Assembly: GCF_963664075.1 (NCBI RefSeq)
Contig: NZ_OY760916.1
Coordinates: forward strand, 4,560,710 to 4,624,709
Reading direction: 5' to 3'
Length of the DNA: 64,000 bases
Source: an uncultured Desulfobulbus sp.
GTDB lineage: Bacteria > Desulfobacterota > Desulfobulbia > Desulfobulbales > Desulfobulbaceae
Shown: piece by piece, positions 8,238-16,848 of the stretch
How positions within the stretch are numbered: the first letter of the stretch is position 1
Layout of the letters: every line of letters begins with the position of its first letter
Translations under genes and position numbers: made by a program
The notes under the pieces: model-generated
Seen by the model: the letters and a program-made list of their open reading frames with translations, nothing else
Databases searched by the model: none
What the model was told of the DNA's origin: nothing

Positions 8238-8933
8238 ATGCCTTTGAGCACCAGCAAGACAATTCTTATCGCCGAAGACGATGCCAATACCGCCAAACTC
8301 GTGCAGACCTATATGGAGCGCGAGGGGTTTTCCACCCGCATTGCAGCAGGTGGCCTTCAGGCCGTGCAGCTTTTTGAGCGGGAACCTTTTTGTTTTGTCA
8401 TTTTAGACATCATGCTCCCTGGCCTGGATGGCTGGGAGATCTGTCGCCGGATTCGCAAGAAATCAGATGTGCCCATCTTGATGCTCACGGCACGGGAGGA
8501 AGAGATCGATCGGATCATGGGGCTTTCCATCGGGGCTGATGACTATGTGGTGAAACCTTTCAGTCCCCGGGAATTGGTCGAACGGGTCAAGGCGATTTTG
8601 CGCAGGGTCCAGCCCCGGGAGGTGGAGTTTCCTGAAATTTTGCGCCATGGTCCGTTGCTGCTGGATGACAGCAAGCACAAATTCAGCCTTGCAGGCAAGG
8701 CGATTGAACTTACTGCCAGCGAGTACAAGCTGCTCCTCACTCTCATGCGGTCACCGGGCCGTGTCTTTTCTCGGGAAGAACTGCTGCATCGATTTTATGA
8801 GGATGGAGAGAGCGTGATCGAACGGGTGATCGATGTGCATATCGGTAAGCTGCGCCAGAAGATCGAGGCCAACCCGGCCAAGCCAGAGTTCATTCTCACG
8901 GTGCGCGGTTTTGGCTACCGTTTTGCCGAGTAG
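8238..8933 (+). CDS. OmpR/PhoB-family response regulator
   Basis: 231 residues. The receiver domain (about 8-120) has D13/D14 and phosphoacceptor D57 (FVILDIMLPG), T in MLTAREEE and K in VVKPFSPREL. The winged-helix DNA-binding domain (about 135-228) ends IEANPAKPEFILTVRGFGYR. The gene lies 9 bases before the kinase gene at 8943, its obvious partner. Downstream are a Met/His-rich lipoprotein and exported methionine sulfoxide reductase, so an envelope-stress regulator of the BaeR/CusR type is plausible. The signal is not known. Confidence 0.92.
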   Translation: MPLSTSKTILIAEDDANTAKLVQTYMEREGFSTRIAAGGLQAVQLFEREPFCFVILDIMLPGLDGWEICRRIRKKSDVPILMLTAREEEIDRIMGLSIGADDYVVKPFSPRELVERVKAILRRVQPREVEFPEILRHGPLLLDDSKHKFSLAGKAIELTASEYKLLLTLMRSPGRVFSREELLHRFYEDGESVIERVIDVHIGKLRQKIEANPAKPEFILTVRGFGYRFAE

Positions 8934-8942
8934 AGGCGGGCC

Positions 8943-10010
8943 GTGAAGCATCGTTTGCTCTGGAAGTTGCTCTTTATCAACTCGGTGCCGGTTATCCTGG
9001 TTATCCTGGTGGTGATCTGGTGGGCGATCGATCATCTCGCAGCAACCTACTTCATGGACCTGATGAAACGCTATGCCATCGAGCCCACAGAAATCCATAG
9101 CATGTTTGTCAGTTCCATTCATCTTTCGTTATTGTGGGCCAGCCTGGTCGCCCTGCTGGTAGCTGTCGGCCTGAGCTTTCTTTTGACTCGCCGGATATTG
9201 CGTCCACTGACCCAGATGGCCCAGGTAAGTGACCGCATTGCCCTGGGCGATTTTTCCCCTCGCCTGGAGGTGGCCACTCGTGATGAACTAGGCGATCTGA
9301 GTCAGGCCCTCAATCATATGGCTGATAGTCTGGCGCAGGTGGAGCAGTTACGCAAGAACATGGTGGCGGATCTGGCCCATGAACTGCGCACACCTTTGAC
9401 CAATCTCTGCGGGTATCTTGAAGGCTTACGCGATCAGGTGCTGTCGCCCACCACCGAGACCCTGACCATGCTCCACCTGGAGAGTCTGCATCTTTTGCGG
9501 CTGGTGGAGAACCTCCAGCAGTTGGCCCGAGCCGATGCCGCCGAGGTCGTGCTCAATCGCGGGCATCTTGACCCGGTCAGGGAGCTGCATCAACTGCTTG
9601 CCCTTTATCGGCCACTCTTTGCAGGGCGCGGTATTCAGCTGCACGAGGAGTACACGGTTTCAACGGAGCTGTACGCAGATCGAGAAAAATTGCTGCAGGT
9701 GCTGCGTAATCTTCTGGAAAACTGTCTGCACTACACACCAAACAAAGGGTGGGTCGCCCTTTCTTTGAGAGAGCAAAACGACCATCTTCTTTTTTCCTTC
9801 ACCAACTCCGGGCCAGGCATTGCTCCGGAGGACCTGCCCTTCATCTTTGAGCGTTTTTTTCGAACCGATCGTTCCCGTACCCGCCAGGGGAGCGGTTTTG
9901 GCATTGGTCTTGCCATCTGTAAACAGCTTGTCGCTGCCCAGGGTGGGGAGATTGGAGCAGAAAGCGAGCCTGGACAGACCAGGATCTGGTTTCTGCTTCC
10001 TCTTGTTTGA
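8943..10010 (+). CDS. Membrane sensor histidine kinase (BaeS-like, HAMP)
   Basis: 355 residues starting at GTG with a GAGGCGGG ribosome site. The first membrane segment is at about 8-28 and the second at about 58-82. They enclose a very short periplasmic loop of roughly 30 residues, which leaves little room for a classical periplasmic sensor domain. HAMP follows (about 80-135), then HisKA with phosphoacceptor His in DLAHELRTPLTNL, and an HATPase domain with NLLENCLHYT and GSGFGIGLAI. It is paired with the regulator gene just upstream. The short sensor loop suggests sensing within the membrane or through a partner protein. Confidence 0.92.
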   Translation: MKHRLLWKLLFINSVPVILVILVVIWWAIDHLAATYFMDLMKRYAIEPTEIHSMFVSSIHLSLLWASLVALLVAVGLSFLLTRRILRPLTQMAQVSDRIALGDFSPRLEVATRDELGDLSQALNHMADSLAQVEQLRKNMVADLAHELRTPLTNLCGYLEGLRDQVLSPTTETLTMLHLESLHLLRLVENLQQLARADAAEVVLNRGHLDPVRELHQLLALYRPLFAGRGIQLHEEYTVSTELYADREKLLQVLRNLLENCLHYTPNKGWVALSLREQNDHLLFSFTNSGPGIAPEDLPFIFERFFRTDRSRTRQGSGFGIGLAICKQLVAAQGGEIGAESEPGQTRIWFLLPLV

Positions 10011-10151
10011 TCCAGGCCGCACTTTTTCCCGCGCCTTCAACGGTTGCATCTTTTACCTCCTCTTTAATTGGCCTTTACCTGTTCTTTACAAAGAAGGGTT
10101 ACAAATAAGACATGGCAAAAGAAAAATGAATCAACCACAATGGAGGACCTT

Positions 10152-10346
10152 ATGAGACCATTGACCTTAATGATAATCGCCACAACAGTATTAGTTACAC
10201 TGATCAGCGCCTGCTCGCATACCCCCATGGAGAAGAACACTTCTATGGAATCTTCCATGGAGTCCATGGGGCATGAGAACACCATGCACGGTGCCATGGA
10301 CAAAGGACATAAGATGATGATGCACGGCGACTCAGAGTCGATGTAA
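10152..10346 (+). CDS. Methionine/histidine-rich small lipoprotein
   Basis: 64 residues, start ATG at 10152 preceded by TGGAGG. The signal peptide ends in a lipobox (LISAC, Cys21). The predicted mature part has 44 residues, of which 10 are Met and 5 His, arranged as SMESSMESMGHENTM and KMMMHGD. Such sequences either bind Cu(I)/Ag(I) through Met/His or serve as sacrificial targets for oxidants. It lies between a two-component pair and a methionine sulfoxide reductase fusion that also has an export signal. That context favours a role in envelope oxidant or copper handling. No named family recognised. Confidence 0.72.
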   Translation: MRPLTLMIIATTVLVTLISACSHTPMEKNTSMESSMESMGHENTMHGAMDKGHKMMMHGDSESM

Positions 10347-10515
10347 GGCTTGGAGAGAGAGCAGACTTGGCTTTCAATGGACCACTTCCCTTGCGGAGTG
10401 CCTGATCAAACTCGGCCTCTTTCCTCCAATACGTCGAGGCGAATTGTGTGCTTGGAAGCCAAGTACCTTGAAGAAGCAGGACTAGGATATGGAGAATTTC
10501 TCCTGAGGAGGTTAT

Positions 10516-11589
10516 ATGCATACATGGCAACTCGTTACCCTGGCAACCCTGACCGTTGGTATGGTTACGCTTTGGGCGGTCTCTGATCACAAGGCGGTGG
10601 CTGAGATCAAGCAACCTATCAGCGCCGAAACGAAAACCGAGCAGGCCATCTTTGCCGGTGGCTGCTTCTGGTGCATGGAAAAACCTTTTGAACAGCTCGA
10701 TGGTGTGATTTCAGTGGTCTCGGGCTATTCAGGGGGCACCACAGCCAACCCGACCTATCAGAACTATGGGCAGGGCGGGCATATTGAAGTGGTACGTATT
10801 ACCTTTGATCCGGCCACTATCAGTTACAACACCTTGCTTGATACCTACTGGCGTCAGGTCAATCCGACAGACGGTGGCGGCCAGTTTGTCGATCGCGGCC
10901 ATTCCTATACCACAGCTATTTTTTATCTGAATGAGGAGCAGCGGCAGCAGGCCGAGGCATCCAAGGCCACCCTGGCAGCACGTGGGGTGTTTGACAAACC
11001 CATTGTCACCCCCATTCTTCCGGCCTCCACCTTTTATGCGGCAGAGGACTATCATCAGGATTACTATCAAAAAAATCCGATCCGTTATCATTTCTACCGC
11101 TCACAGTCAGGGCGTGATGACTTTCTGGAACGGACCTGGCGCGACGTCCCCGCACAAGGTGAAAGCAAGGAGGACCTGAAAGCACGCCTTACTTCACTGC
11201 AGTACAAAGTCACCCAGGAAGAGGGGACAGAACCGCCGTTTAACAACGAGTACTGGAACAACAAGAAACCGGGAATCTATGTGGATATCGTCTCCGGTGA
11301 GCCGCTGTTCAGCTCGACAGACAAGTACGATTCCGGAACGGGCTGGCCCAGCTTTACCCGGCCGCTTGTGGCGGGTAATATTGTCGAGCATGAGGACAGA
11401 AGTATGTTCTCGGTGCGCACCGAGGTTCGAAGCAAAGGCGCGGATTCCCATCTCGGGCATGTTTTTGCAGATGGCCCAGCTCCCACAGGGCTGCGCTACT
11501 GTATCAACTCAGCCTCCCTACGATTTGTCCCGGTTGATGAACTGGAAAAAGAGGGATTGGGGGAGTATACATCCTTGTTTGAAAAATAA
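10516..11589 (+). CDS. msrAB: Exported peptide-methionine sulfoxide reductase MsrA-MsrB fusion
   Basis: 357 residues. A hydrophobic N-terminal segment (about 5-22) looks like a signal peptide or anchor, placing the enzyme in the periplasm. The MsrA domain has its catalytic Cys50 in [11 protein letters not shown] and reduces Met-S-sulfoxide. The MsrB domain follows from about residue 210 with [11 protein letters not shown] and catalytic C329 in [11 protein letters not shown]; it reduces Met-R-sulfoxide. The zinc-binding CxxC pairs found in some MsrB are absent. A strong GAGGAGG site precedes the ATG. It sits 170 bases after the Met-rich lipoprotein, a possible substrate. The reductant is unknown, since no thioredoxin-like domain is fused. 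Confidence 0.95.
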   Translation: MHTWQLVTLATLTVGMVTLWAVSDHKAVAEIKQPISAETKTEQAIFAGGCFWCMEKPFEQLDGVISVVSGYSGGTTANPTYQNYGQGGHIEVVRITFDPATISYNTLLDTYWRQVNPTDGGGQFVDRGHSYTTAIFYLNEEQRQQAEASKATLAARGVFDKPIVTPILPASTFYAAEDYHQDYYQKNPIRYHFYRSQSGRDDFLERTWRDVPAQGESKEDLKARLTSLQYKVTQEEGTEPPFNNEYWNNKKPGIYVDIVSGEPLFSSTDKYDSGTGWPSFTRPLVAGNIVEHEDRSMFSVRTEVRSKGADSHLGHVFADGPAPTGLRYCINSASLRFVPVDELEKEGLGEYTSLFEK

Positions 11590-11598
11590 GCAATTCCC

Positions 11599-11703
11599 GG
11601 ATCCGTGACGGCGGGTGGGCACTGAACAACGCATCTTTTTAATGGGACAACGTTTTTTTTACAAATTCATGTATTGTTCAGTTTCACCCGCCGTCACGGA
11701 TCC
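11599..11703. repeat. REP-like palindrome family A, copy 2 (long hairpin)
   Basis: A perfect 19-bp inverted repeat joins GGATCCGTGACGGCGGGTG (11599-11617) to its reverse complement at 11685-11703. A second inner pair is ACTGAACAA / TTGTTCAGT. The core holds CGCATCTTTTTAATG and a T run. It fills the gap between msrAB and the MerA-like gene, whose ribosome site starts 10 bases later. Related to 7244-7296 and 27123-27192. Confidence 0.72.
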
Positions 11704-11723
11704 AGGTAATTGTGAGGAGTACC

Positions 11724-13244
11724 ATGGAAAACCTTGTTCTCCCCAATGATGTCTATAACGCGAGCCTGGTACAACAGGTCCACCCTGCGGATTGGGAGAA
11801 TCCCCTTCCGCAGGGGCGCTATAACCTGGTGGTTATCGGAGGTGGGACGGCAGGTCTGGTTACCGCCGCAGGCGCAGCGGGGCTGGGAGCCAAGGTGGCG
11901 CTCATCGAACGCCACCTGCTTGGCGGTGACTGTCTCAATACCGGTTGTGTCCCTTCAAAGGCTCTGCTTGCCGCAGGACGTGCCTTCTACGATGCCCGCA
12001 ACAGCCAAGGCTTCGGCCTGCGTGGTCAGGAGGGGCTGAGTATTGATTTTCCGGCAGTGATGGAGCGGATGCGACATCTGCGCTCAAGTATCAGTCATCA
12101 TGATTCAGCCCAGCGATTTCGTGAGCTGGGCGTGGATGTCTATCTGGGGCAGGCCAGCTTTGTCGATGCGGCTTCTGTCGAGGTTGCAGGGACCAGACTC
12201 CACTTTGATCGCGCCGCGCTCTGTACCGGGGGGAGGGCCGCAGTGCCTGCCACACCAGGGCTTGCCCAGGCGGGCTTCCTCACCAATGAAACCGTCTTTT
12301 CTCTCACCAGCCTTCCCCAGCAACTGGCGATCATCGGAGGCGGGCCGATCGGCTGTGAGTTGGCCCAGGCCTTTGCCCGATTTGGTGCCCAGGTCCACCT
12401 GATTCAACGCGGTCCCCGTGTATTGCCCCGGGATGAAGCAGATGGAGCCCTTGTGGTCCAGGAGCAGTTTTGCAAGGAAGGGATTTCCCTGCATCTGCAA
12501 ACGCAGCTGGAGCGGGTTGAGCAGGGAACGGGGGCGCAGAAACGGTTACTGCTGATGGAACCAGAAGGAGAAACGGTGCTCGAGGTCGAGGAGATCCTCG
12601 TTGCAGCTGGCCGGCTACCGAACCTGGAGGGGCTGAATCTGGAGCGGGCAGGGGTAGCCGCTGATCCGTCTGGGGTCAGCGTTGATGATCAGCTGCGGAC
12701 CACCAACAAGCGCATCTTTGCTGCCGGTGATATCTGCTCAAATAAAAAATTTACCCATCTGGCGGATGCCCAGGCACGGATGCTTCTTTCCAATGCCCTG
12801 TTTTTCACCCGCCAGAAATCCTCCAAACTGATTGTCCCCCACTGTACCTATACAGATCCGGAGGTCGCTCAGGTAGGGATGACGGCTCAGGAGGCGCAGG
12901 CGCAGGGGATTGAAGTCGAGAGCTATACCGTTCCCTTTGAAAGTGTTGATCGGGCGCTGTTGGATGACGAGTCGCAGGGATTTGCCCGGGTACATCTCCA
13001 TAAAGGCAGTGATACCATTGTCGGGGCGACCATCGTTGGGCGGCATGCGGGGGAGCTCATCAGCGAGCTGACCCTGGCCATGACCGCCAACAAAGGGCTG
13101 GGTACAGTTGGCCGTACCATCCATCCCTACCCCACCCGGGCGGAGGTCCTTCGTAAACTGGCCGATGCCTATAACAAGACCCGTCTGACCGGGCCGGTGA
13201 AGAAACTCTTTTCTGCCTGGTTTGGTTGGCGTCGCAACAGGTAA
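11724..13244 (+). CDS. MerA-like pyridine nucleotide-disulfide oxidoreductase
   Basis: 506 residues from the ATG at 11724, which has GAGGAG 5 bases upstream; a GTG at 11712 is the alternative. Class I flavoprotein disulfide reductase: FAD-binding VIGGGTAGLVTAAG (about 37-50), redox-active pair C70/C75 in GGDCLNTGCVPSKALL, NAD(P)H-binding AIIGGGPIGCELAQAF, second FAD motif IFAAGDIC, and C-terminal dimerisation domain with HPYPTRAE. It lacks the N-terminal HMA domain and the C-terminal vicinal cysteines that MerA needs to take up Hg(II). A true mercuric reductase is therefore unlikely. The next gene is a TVP38-type membrane protein 27 bases away, a common pairing in genomes. Confidence 0.88.
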   Translation: MENLVLPNDVYNASLVQQVHPADWENPLPQGRYNLVVIGGGTAGLVTAAGAAGLGAKVALIERHLLGGDCLNTGCVPSKALLAAGRAFYDARNSQGFGLRGQEGLSIDFPAVMERMRHLRSSISHHDSAQRFRELGVDVYLGQASFVDAASVEVAGTRLHFDRAALCTGGRAAVPATPGLAQAGFLTNETVFSLTSLPQQLAIIGGGPIGCELAQAFARFGAQVHLIQRGPRVLPRDEADGALVVQEQFCKEGISLHLQTQLERVEQGTGAQKRLLLMEPEGETVLEVEEILVAAGRLPNLEGLNLERAGVAADPSGVSVDDQLRTTNKRIFAAGDICSNKKFTHLADAQARMLLSNALFFTRQKSSKLIVPHCTYTDPEVAQVGMTAQEAQAQGIEVESYTVPFESVDRALLDDESQGFARVHLHKGSDTIVGATIVGRHAGELISELTLAMTANKGLGTVGRTIHPYPTRAEVLRKLADAYNKTRLTGPVKKLFSAWFGWRRNR

Positions 13245-13270
13245 GGGCATTGCTCTCAAGGAGAACAACT

Positions 13271-13963
13271 ATGAAGATCCAAAAAATACTGCTTCTTGGG
13301 GGCGCTTCCCTGGCTCTGCTGCTCTTTTTTGTTTTTGATCTGGATCGATTTTTAACGCTTGAATCCCTGAAAGCAAACCGGGAACTGCTGCAGCAGGGTG
13401 CCGATACCCATCCTCTGGCCGCACCTCTGCTATTCATGGCCCTCTATATCGCCCAGACCGCTTTTTCCCTGCCCGGGGCTACGATCCTCTCACTCTCTGC
13501 GGGGCTGCTTTTTGGCTCCCTTGCCGGCACGCTCTACGCAGTGGTTGGTGCAACCATCGGGGCAACGCTCGCCTTTCTTGTTGCCCGTTATCTGCTCCAT
13601 GAGACGGTTCAGCAGCGCTTTGGGGCGCGGCTTGAACGCATCAATCAGGAGCTGGATCAGCGGGGCTTCAATTACCTGCTCTTTTTGCGGCTGGTACCAC
13701 TTTTTCCTTTTTTTCTCATCAATTTAGCTGCAGGTTTGACCCGTTTACCATTGCGGACCTTTTCCCTGGCTACTATGTTGGGCATCATTCCCGGCGGATT
13801 TGTTTACGTCAACGCCGGGGCGGGCCTGGGATCCATTAACACGCTCTCAGACGTGGCCTCTGCAAGAGTCCTGGGCTCCTTTATTCTTTTAGGACTGTTT
13901 GCCCTTATCCCCGTAGCCTGGCAGAAGTTGAAAGGACGTTCTGCCAGTTCGATGCGTCAGTAA
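13271..13963 (+). CDS. TVP38/TMEM64 (VTT/SNARE-assoc) family membrane protein
   Basis: 230 residues from the ATG at 13271, which follows AAGGAG. Several hydrophobic segments are visible: about 5-22, 50-75, 85-110, 140-165 and 195-220. The family's core motif is the small-residue block GATILSLSAGLLFGSLAGT followed by GATIGATLAFLVARYL. Members of this VTT superfamily are related to DedA proteins and are linked to lipid scrambling or transport, but this branch has no defined substrate. It is probably co-transcribed with the flavoprotein gene. A strong hairpin follows its stop codon. Confidence 0.88.
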   Translation: MKIQKILLLGGASLALLLFFVFDLDRFLTLESLKANRELLQQGADTHPLAAPLLFMALYIAQTAFSLPGATILSLSAGLLFGSLAGTLYAVVGATIGATLAFLVARYLLHETVQQRFGARLERINQELDQRGFNYLLFLRLVPLFPFFLINLAAGLTRLPLRTFSLATMLGIIPGGFVYVNAGAGLGSINTLSDVASARVLGSFILLGLFALIPVAWQKLKGRSASSMRQ

Positions 13964-13970
13964 ATTTTCT

Positions 13971-14018
13971 AGTGCCCATCCAAAAATGGTCTTTTTGACC
14001 AATTTCTGGATGGGCACT
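13971..14018 (+). terminator. Hairpin between TVP38-type gene and radical SAM gene
   Basis: AGTGCCCATCCA (13971-13982) pairs with TGGATGGGCACT (14007-14018). The stem continues inward through AAAATGGTC / GACCAATTT with one bulge, and the loop is TTTTT. It begins 7 bases after the stop at 13963. No T tail follows, so it may be a stabilising hairpin rather than an intrinsic terminator. Confidence 0.6.
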
Positions 14019-14042
14019 GTCTAATAGCAAGGAGACAACTCT

Positions 14043-15041
14043 ATGACCTGGAAGCTATCCCCCCGAATTGATGACATACTCAAAAAAGGACGCGATGGGG
14101 TTCCGCTGGAACGTGATGAGGCCCTTGCCTTAGTCCATCTTGAGCTGGAAAGTCGAGAGACCTACGCGCTCATGGAGGCGGCCAATCACCTCTCCCGCAC
14201 CCAGTTCGGCAACAAGGGAGAGCGTCATTTTCATATCGGGCTCAATGTGGAGCCCTGCCCCATGGACTGTCTCTTTTGCTCCCTGACCCGTAAAGCCGGG
14301 CTGTTTACCGAGAAGTATGAGTATCCCCTGGAGGATATCATTGCCTGGGCCAAACAGGGTGAGGCCCAAGGGGCCGATGGTCTGAACCTGATGGCCACCG
14401 GTACCTATCCCTTCTCTCGCCTGCTGGAGGTGGGACGTCGACTTAAAAAAGAGGTCAAGGTCCCCCTGGTTGCCAACGCCCGTGACATTAATCATAAAGA
14501 GGGCGAGCAGCTTCTGGATGCTGGCTATGTCGGTTTTTATCATGCGGTTCGTCTGGGCGAAGGAAAAGATACGCCCTTTAAGCCCGAACGGCGCATCGAG
14601 ACCCTGCGGGTGCTCCAGGATGTCGGCCTCAAATGGGCCAACTGTGTGGAGCCGGTGGGACCGGAACACAGTGCCGAGGAGATTGTTGATCTGATGCTGC
14701 TGGCCCGCCAGGAAAAAGCCACCTACAGCGGTGTCATGCGCCGCATCAATTTCCCAGGCTCCCCCAAAGAACCCGAGGGCATGATCTCTGAGCGGCGTAT
14801 GGCCCAACTGGTTGCGATCAGCCGCCTGGTGATGGGGACAACGGTCAAGGCTCACTGCGTCCATGAGCCCAACAGCCTGGCACTGGTGGCCGGGGCAAAC
14901 CTCTTTTTTCCTGAAGTGGGCTCAAGCCCGCGCGATGCCGAGGCTGAGACCGGTGAGGGCAGGGGACGAACCATTGAATACTGCTCAGGACTTCTGCGGG
15001 AGATGGAGTGGGATCCAGATCAAGCATCCAACGTTTATTAA
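14043..15041 (+). CDS. BioB-like radical SAM enzyme of unknown reaction
   Basis: 332 residues. The [4Fe-4S] motif is C72-x3-C76-x2-C79 in EPCPMDCLFCSL, embedded as in the biotin synthase/HydE/PylB group with an early beta strand FHIGLNVE before it. Later blocks typical of that group are GLNLMATGTYPF, VPLVANARDI and GVMRRINFPGSP. It is not biotin synthase, because the BioB [2Fe-2S] cysteine pattern is not evident and no bio genes are near. It lies 13 bases before an NMT1-type substrate-binding protein, so its substrate may be what the ABC importer brings in. Reaction unknown. Confidence 0.82.
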   Translation: MTWKLSPRIDDILKKGRDGVPLERDEALALVHLELESRETYALMEAANHLSRTQFGNKGERHFHIGLNVEPCPMDCLFCSLTRKAGLFTEKYEYPLEDIIAWAKQGEAQGADGLNLMATGTYPFSRLLEVGRRLKKEVKVPLVANARDINHKEGEQLLDAGYVGFYHAVRLGEGKDTPFKPERRIETLRVLQDVGLKWANCVEPVGPEHSAEEIVDLMLLARQEKATYSGVMRRINFPGSPKEPEGMISERRMAQLVAISRLVMGTTVKAHCVHEPNSLALVAGANLFFPEVGSSPRDAEAETGEGRGRTIEYCSGLLREMEWDPDQASNVY

Positions 15042-15054
15042 TTCAGGAGAAATC

Positions 15055-16008
15055 ATGCTGCGTGATCTCGGTTGTTGGTTCGTTCTGCTGTGCCTTTCCC
15101 TGCTGAGCTGGCAAGAGCCAGCTTTGGCTGCGGACTATCGTGTGGGGACCTGGAAAACAGCGCAAACCATTCAGCCCTTTTTCTATCAGGAGTCTCTTGC
15201 CCAGGGGAATACAGCTCGGGTCTTTGCCTTCACCAACCCGGCCGATCAGAAGACCGCACTTTTGGCAGGCAGCCTGGATATGACCGGCACAACCCTGGCA
15301 CACGCCATCCGTTCAGCGGTCATGGGACAACCGGTGGTCGTGGTTGCGGCCTTGTGTAACAAATGTTCGGCGCTGGTGGTCAAGGAAGACGGGGATATTC
15401 AGGCGATTAATGATCTGAAGGGAAAGAAAATTGGCTATGTTCCCGGAACCATGCATGAGATTCTCTTGCGTGAGGCCTTAACGCGCAATGGCCTCTCACC
15501 ACAAAATGACGTGCAGCTGGTGCGAGTGGATTTTTTTGATATGGGCACAGCCCTGGCCAAGGGGAGCATTGACGCATTCCTCTCCGGTGAACCCTTTCCC
15601 ACCATGGCGGTGGCCAAAGGCTACGGGCGCATTCTTGCCTATCCCTACTTTGGTGAGTCTGTGGGCACAATCAATGCCGGTATGCTGGTGAAGCGGAATC
15701 TGATTGAGGAAAATCCTCAGGCCGTGCAGGAACTGGTCATGGCGCATTCTCGTGCAACCATCCGTCTCAACCAGGACCGTGAAACCTGGCTGGCACGCGC
15801 AGCGACCTTTGGTACCCCACGGGGCCTTCTTGACCAGGCTGTGGAGAATATGGAGCTTGCCTGGTTCATGGATGAGCACTATATCCAGCAGGCCAAAGCT
15901 CTGGGGGCACGTATGCAGGCCCTTGGTGTCATTGACCACCAGCCCGATTACGCCCAACTCTTTGATCTGCGCTTTGTCCGCCAGGCCCAGCAAGAGCTGG
16001 GCCAGTAA
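15055..16008 (+). CDS. ABC transporter substrate-binding protein (NMT1/SsuA type)
   Basis: 317 residues from the ATG at 15055, preceded by CAGGAG. An upstream in-frame extension overlaps the radical SAM gene and is not used. The signal peptide likely ends at ALA in EPALAADYRV. The mature part has the type II periplasmic-binding fold of the taurine/sulfonate/nitrate/thiamine-precursor family (QKTALLAGSLDMTGTTLAHAI, DLKGKKIGYVPGTMHEILL, ALAKGSIDAFLSGEPFPTMA). It shuttles a small molecule to the permease and ATPase encoded next. The pocket cannot be assigned to a ligand by eye. C111 and C114 in CNKCSA are unusual for the family. Confidence 0.85.
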   Translation: MLRDLGCWFVLLCLSLLSWQEPALAADYRVGTWKTAQTIQPFFYQESLAQGNTARVFAFTNPADQKTALLAGSLDMTGTTLAHAIRSAVMGQPVVVVAALCNKCSALVVKEDGDIQAINDLKGKKIGYVPGTMHEILLREALTRNGLSPQNDVQLVRVDFFDMGTALAKGSIDAFLSGEPFPTMAVAKGYGRILAYPYFGESVGTINAGMLVKRNLIEENPQAVQELVMAHSRATIRLNQDRETWLARAATFGTPRGLLDQAVENMELAWFMDEHYIQQAKALGARMQALGVIDHQPDYAQLFDLRFVRQAQQELGQ

Positions 16009-16026
16009 GTCTGAGGACTTTGATCA

Positions 16027-16848
16027 GTGTCTCTGCGTCCCATGGAAAGAAGAACGCGCCCGCGGCAGCAGTTGCCCGGCTCGTTCCTGTTGGGGCTTAT
16101 CCTCCCTCTGCTTTTGCTTGGTGCCTGGGAAGGGGTGAGTCGATGGAACCTGGTGCCCGCGTACCTGCTGCCATCACCTGAACAGGTTCTGCTGACCGCG
16201 AAATCCTACATCTTTGACGCACCCGGTACGGGGCCCTACAGTGGCCGATTCTGGGGAGACCTTTGGGCTTCTCTTGTGCGGGTCTTTTTCGGATTTTCCC
16301 TGGCGGCCCTCTGCGCTCTCCCCCTTGGGCTCTGTTCCGGACGGATTGAACGGGTGAACATCCTGTTCAGTGGGCTGGTCAATGGAGTACGTGCGGTTCC
16401 CGGTATCTGCTGGCTGCCGCTGGCCATGATCTGGTTCGGCATTGGCTTGAAAACCACGGTTTTTCTCGTGGCCCTGGCCGCCTTTTTTCCCATCTATCAG
16501 AATACCCTCACCGGTGCTTCTCTGGTGGCCCCGGTGTACCTCCAAGCCGGTGCCATGCTCGGCGTTTCACCCATGGGCCGTGTGTTTGCCATCATTGTTC
16601 CCATGGCCATGCCCAATATCATAGCCGGGCTGCGCTTGGGGTTGGGCATCGCCTGGGCCTACCTGGTTTTAGGGGAGCTCACCGGCGTACCCAATGGGTT
16701 GGGTGCTGTGATTATGGACGCGCGTATGCTCGGTCAGACCGATCTTATAGTGGTCGGCATCTTTTTAATTGCTCTTATCGGTAAACTCTGCGATTCCCTC
16801 CTGGTGCTGAGTTTACGCCTCTTCTTTAAAAGCGCGCGAAGAATATGA
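16027..16848 (+). CDS. ABC transporter permease (SsuC/TauC-like)
   Basis: 273 residues, start GTG at 16027 with GAGGA 9 bases before; an ATG at 16042 is the alternative. It has six membrane segments of the BPD_transp_1 fold. The coupling helix region reads GVSPMGRVFAIIVPMAMPNIIAGLRLGLGIAW, matching the EAA loop of sulfonate/nitrate permeases. It partners the binding protein upstream and the ATPase, whose start overlaps its stop by 4 bases. Substrate is unknown. Confidence 0.9.
   Translation: MSLRPMERRTRPRQQLPGSFLLGLILPLLLLGAWEGVSRWNLVPAYLLPSPEQVLLTAKSYIFDAPGTGPYSGRFWGDLWASLVRVFFGFSLAALCALPLGLCSGRIERVNILFSGLVNGVRAVPGICWLPLAMIWFGIGLKTTVFLVALAAFFPIYQNTLTGASLVAPVYLQAGAMLGVSPMGRVFAIIVPMAMPNIIAGLRLGLGIAWAYLVLGELTGVPNGLGAVIMDARMLGQTDLIVVGIFLIALIGKLCDSLLVLSLRLFFKSARRI

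Noticed and set aside
11724..13244. Mercuric reductase function for the MerA-like flavoprotein
   Set aside because: The C-terminal cysteine pair and HMA domain needed for Hg(II) are absent and no mer genes are near.
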